From Nocardia jiangxiensis NBRC 101359 (GTDB lineage: Bacteria; Actinomycetota; Actinomycetes; Mycobacteriales; Mycobacteriaceae): 64,000 bases of DNA. The notes below the pieces were generated by a model, which did not search any database, was not told the origin of the DNA, and saw only the letters and a list, made by a program, of their open reading frames with translations. Made by a program: the position numbers and the translations under genes. Positions 62,276 through 64,000 of the stretch are shown here, in pieces. How positions within the stretch are numbered: the first letter of the stretch is position 1; every line of letters begins with the position of its first letter. Where the stretch lies: the NCBI RefSeq assembly GCF_000308615.1, contig NZ_BAGB01000012.1, positions 1 through 64,000 of the forward strand, written 5' to 3'.

Positions 62276-63915
62276 TCGGCCTGCTCGCTGTCGGGCTGGT
62301 GATGGCGGTGACCCTGTTCATCGGCCTGCGCGGCGTCGCGGCGATGCGCACGACCTCGGACTTCCTGGTCGCGTCGCGGCATGCGACGCCACTGCTGAAT
62401 TCGGCCGCCCTGTCGGGTGAATACCTCTCGGCCGCATCGTTTCTCGGCGCGGCCGGGCTGGTGGTGAAGTACGGCGTCGGCGCGCTGTGGTACCTGGTCG
62501 GATTCGCGGCCGGGTACATCATGATGCTGGCGCTGGTGGCCGCGCCGATCCGGCGTTCGGGCGCGCTGACCGTTCCGGATTTCGTGGAGGCGCGGCTGGC
62601 CTCGCGGCCGCTGCGGCGGCTGGCCGCGGCCGCGGTGCTGGTGATCAGCCTGCTGTATCTGGTGCCGCAGTTCCACACCTCCGGCCTGGTGCTGAGCATG
62701 GTCAGCGGGACGCCGTACCGGGTCGGTGTGGTGCTGGCCGCAGTCGCGGTGAGCCTGACGCTCGTGCTCGGCGGTATGCGCGCGGCGACCTATGTGCAGG
62801 CGTTCCAGTTCGTGGCGAAAGTCGTACTGTTCGCGGTGCCCGCGATCTGGTTGCTGGTCGGCGTGGGGTCCGTGGCGCGCAGCGAGGCGATGCATCCGGT
62901 CGCGTTCCACCACTTCGGGCACGCGACCACGGTCGTCTTCCGGCAGAACGTGATCGTCGAGATCAGCGAGCCGATTCACGCGCCGGGCCTGCTGCTGGAG
63001 CCCGGCCCGCACCGGTTCCATGCCGGGCAGCGCGTGGTCTTCCCGGCCGGAGCCGAGGCGCCGCGGGTCGACGGGCTCAGCGCGCCCGGCGCGGCGGGCT
63101 GGCAGCGGCCGCTGTTCGATATCGGGAACTACGGCCACCCCCTGCTGAGCACCCTGTCGGTGCTGCTGGCCACGGCGCTGGGCACCATGGGGCTGCCGCA
63201 CGTGATCATGCGGTTCCACACCAGCCCCGACGGCACGGCCGCGCGACGGGCCGCCGCGCTCACCGTCCCCCTGGTCGGGATGTTCTACCTGTTCCCCGGC
63301 ATCTACGGGGTGCTCGGCGGCGCGCTGGTACCGCAGCTGTATCTGTCCGGCGACACCGATACGGTCGTCGTCGCGCTGCCGAGCCAGGTACATCTCGGCT
63401 GGCAGGGTGTCGTGTTGACCGGGATGCTCACCGCGGGCGCGTTCGCCGCGATCCTGACCAGTTCGCTGGGGCTGCTGTTGGCCGTGTCCGGTGCGATCTC
63501 GCACGACCTCATCACCGGAAGCCTCGGCCGGCTTCGCGTGACGGTCCTGCTGTCGGCATTCGTCGTACTGCTGCTGTCCCTGCCGTTCGGCAAACTCGAT
63601 GCCGGAATCCTGGTGACCTGGGCGTTCACCGTTGCGGCGTCGACGTTTTCGCCGCTGCTGATCCTGGGGATCTGGTGGTCGCGGCTCACCGCGGCCGGAG
63701 CGATCGCCGGAGTTCTGGTCGGCCTGCTCATCTCCTCGGGCGCGATCACGCTGACCGCGTTCGGTCCGCCGCTCCCGGGCTGGTTCGGTGTGCTCGCGAC
63801 ACAGCCTGCGCCACTGTCGGTTCCGCTCGCATTCGCGACGATGATCGGGGTTTCGCTGCGCGGCCGGGCGCCCGAGTGGTCCAGGACCGCGATGCTGCGT
63901 CTGCATCTGGACTAG
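62272..63915 (+). CDS. Solute:sodium symporter, cation/acetate type (SSS family)
   Basis: The 547-aa polytopic inner-membrane protein has 13 or so helices. SSS features include SDFLVASRHATPLLNSAALS then GEYLSAASFLGAAGL near the N-terminus, GTMGLPHVIMRFHTSPDG in the centre, and LTAGAFAAILTSSLGLLLAVSGAISHDL, which holds the Na+-site serines. It resembles ActP-like monocarboxylate importers. The GTG start at 62272 overlaps the stop of the small membrane protein (GTGA). The upstream LytS/LytTR pair probably controls it. The frame is intact. Confidence 0.85.
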   Translation: MIGLLAVGLVMAVTLFIGLRGVAAMRTTSDFLVASRHATPLLNSAALSGEYLSAASFLGAAGLVVKYGVGALWYLVGFAAGYIMMLALVAAPIRRSGALTVPDFVEARLASRPLRRLAAAAVLVISLLYLVPQFHTSGLVLSMVSGTPYRVGVVLAAVAVSLTLVLGGMRAATYVQAFQFVAKVVLFAVPAIWLLVGVGSVARSEAMHPVAFHHFGHATTVVFRQNVIVEISEPIHAPGLLLEPGPHRFHAGQRVVFPAGAEAPRVDGLSAPGAAGWQRPLFDIGNYGHPLLSTLSVLLATALGTMGLPHVIMRFHTSPDGTAARRAAALTVPLVGMFYLFPGIYGVLGGALVPQLYLSGDTDTVVVALPSQVHLGWQGVVLTGMLTAGAFAAILTSSLGLLLAVSGAISHDLITGSLGRLRVTVLLSAFVVLLLSLPFGKLDAGILVTWAFTVAASTFSPLLILGIWWSRLTAAGAIAGVLVGLLISSGAITLTAFGPPLPGWFGVLATQPAPLSVPLAFATMIGVSLRGRAPEWSRTAMLRLHLD

Positions 63916-64000
63916 GGGAGGGGTGAGGTCGGCCGGACCGTTCGTCGCCTTCGGGTGACCGTTCGTCGACCGTTCGCCGCACCGGCCGACGGCTCGGCGA

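Noticed and set aside
63916..64000. Possible gene start at the right edge
   Set aside because: The tail after the symporter has only short Arg/Ser/Pro frames and no ribosome binding site in this window.

Overview
The window is high-GC DNA from a mycolic-acid actinomycete, most likely Nocardia or a close relative. Support comes from the heavy GC3 bias with many GTG/TTG starts, an antigen-85-like mycolyltransferase, an SCO5389-family gene, paired WXG100 genes, and an S10 ribosomal operon that stops after rpsQ, as in mycobacteria. No CRISPR array, rRNA or insertion sequence was seen.

Layout. 1-4.6 kb is a sparse accessory strip: a broken short gene, an AlaDH/PNT-family dehydrogenase, a small HTH protein behind a striking inverted-repeat operator, two tiny genes and a DUF5994 gene. 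It ends at a tRNA-Arg(CCT) whose 3' half is repeated three more times in exact 60-bp steps, which may be an integration scar. 4.8-13.4 kb holds a Baeyer-Villiger-type monooxygenase, two acyl-CoA ligases, an SCO5389 protein, a nitronate monooxygenase, a secreted M23 peptidase and a LuxR-type regulator.

13.5-32.5 kb is the most unusual part: two adjacent long NRPS-like genes (about 1737 and 4494 codons) that stay open throughout but lack almost all catalytic residues. No carrier domain keeps its phosphopantetheine serine. All five condensation/epimerisation domains have lost the catalytic histidine. Five of six adenylation domains are broken or truncated, some joined head to tail, and one is intact. 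Long disordered linkers carry in-frame tandem repeats (3 x about 38 aa, 3 x 56 aa, and a Tyr/Glu/Gln-rich hexapeptide array). This is either an NRPS locus decaying without stop codons or a large protein with a new, non-synthetic role.

32.7-54.1 kb contains an antigen-85-like esterase, an Nramp transporter, a polysaccharide deacetylase, a DrrABC-like exporter, an aldehyde dehydrogenase lacking its catalytic Cys, a double-domain TetR regulator divergent from an enoyl-CoA hydratase, an SDR, a lycopene cyclase, a divergent SDR/TetR pair with paired palindromic operators, a type VII secretion toxin cassette (two WXG100 genes, toxin, low-GC immunity candidate), a DUF4442 gene, and a tightly overlapped membrane/copper-type operon with two micro-ORFs.

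54.1-59.9 kb is the S10 operon (rpsJ rplC rplD rplW rplB rpsS rplV rpsC rplP rpmC rpsQ) with a candidate promoter, a leader hairpin and a very strong terminator. 60.1-63.9 kb is a LytS/LytTR two-component system, a small membrane protein and a solute:sodium symporter. The first three of these each carry an apparent single indel frameshift; the symporter is intact.
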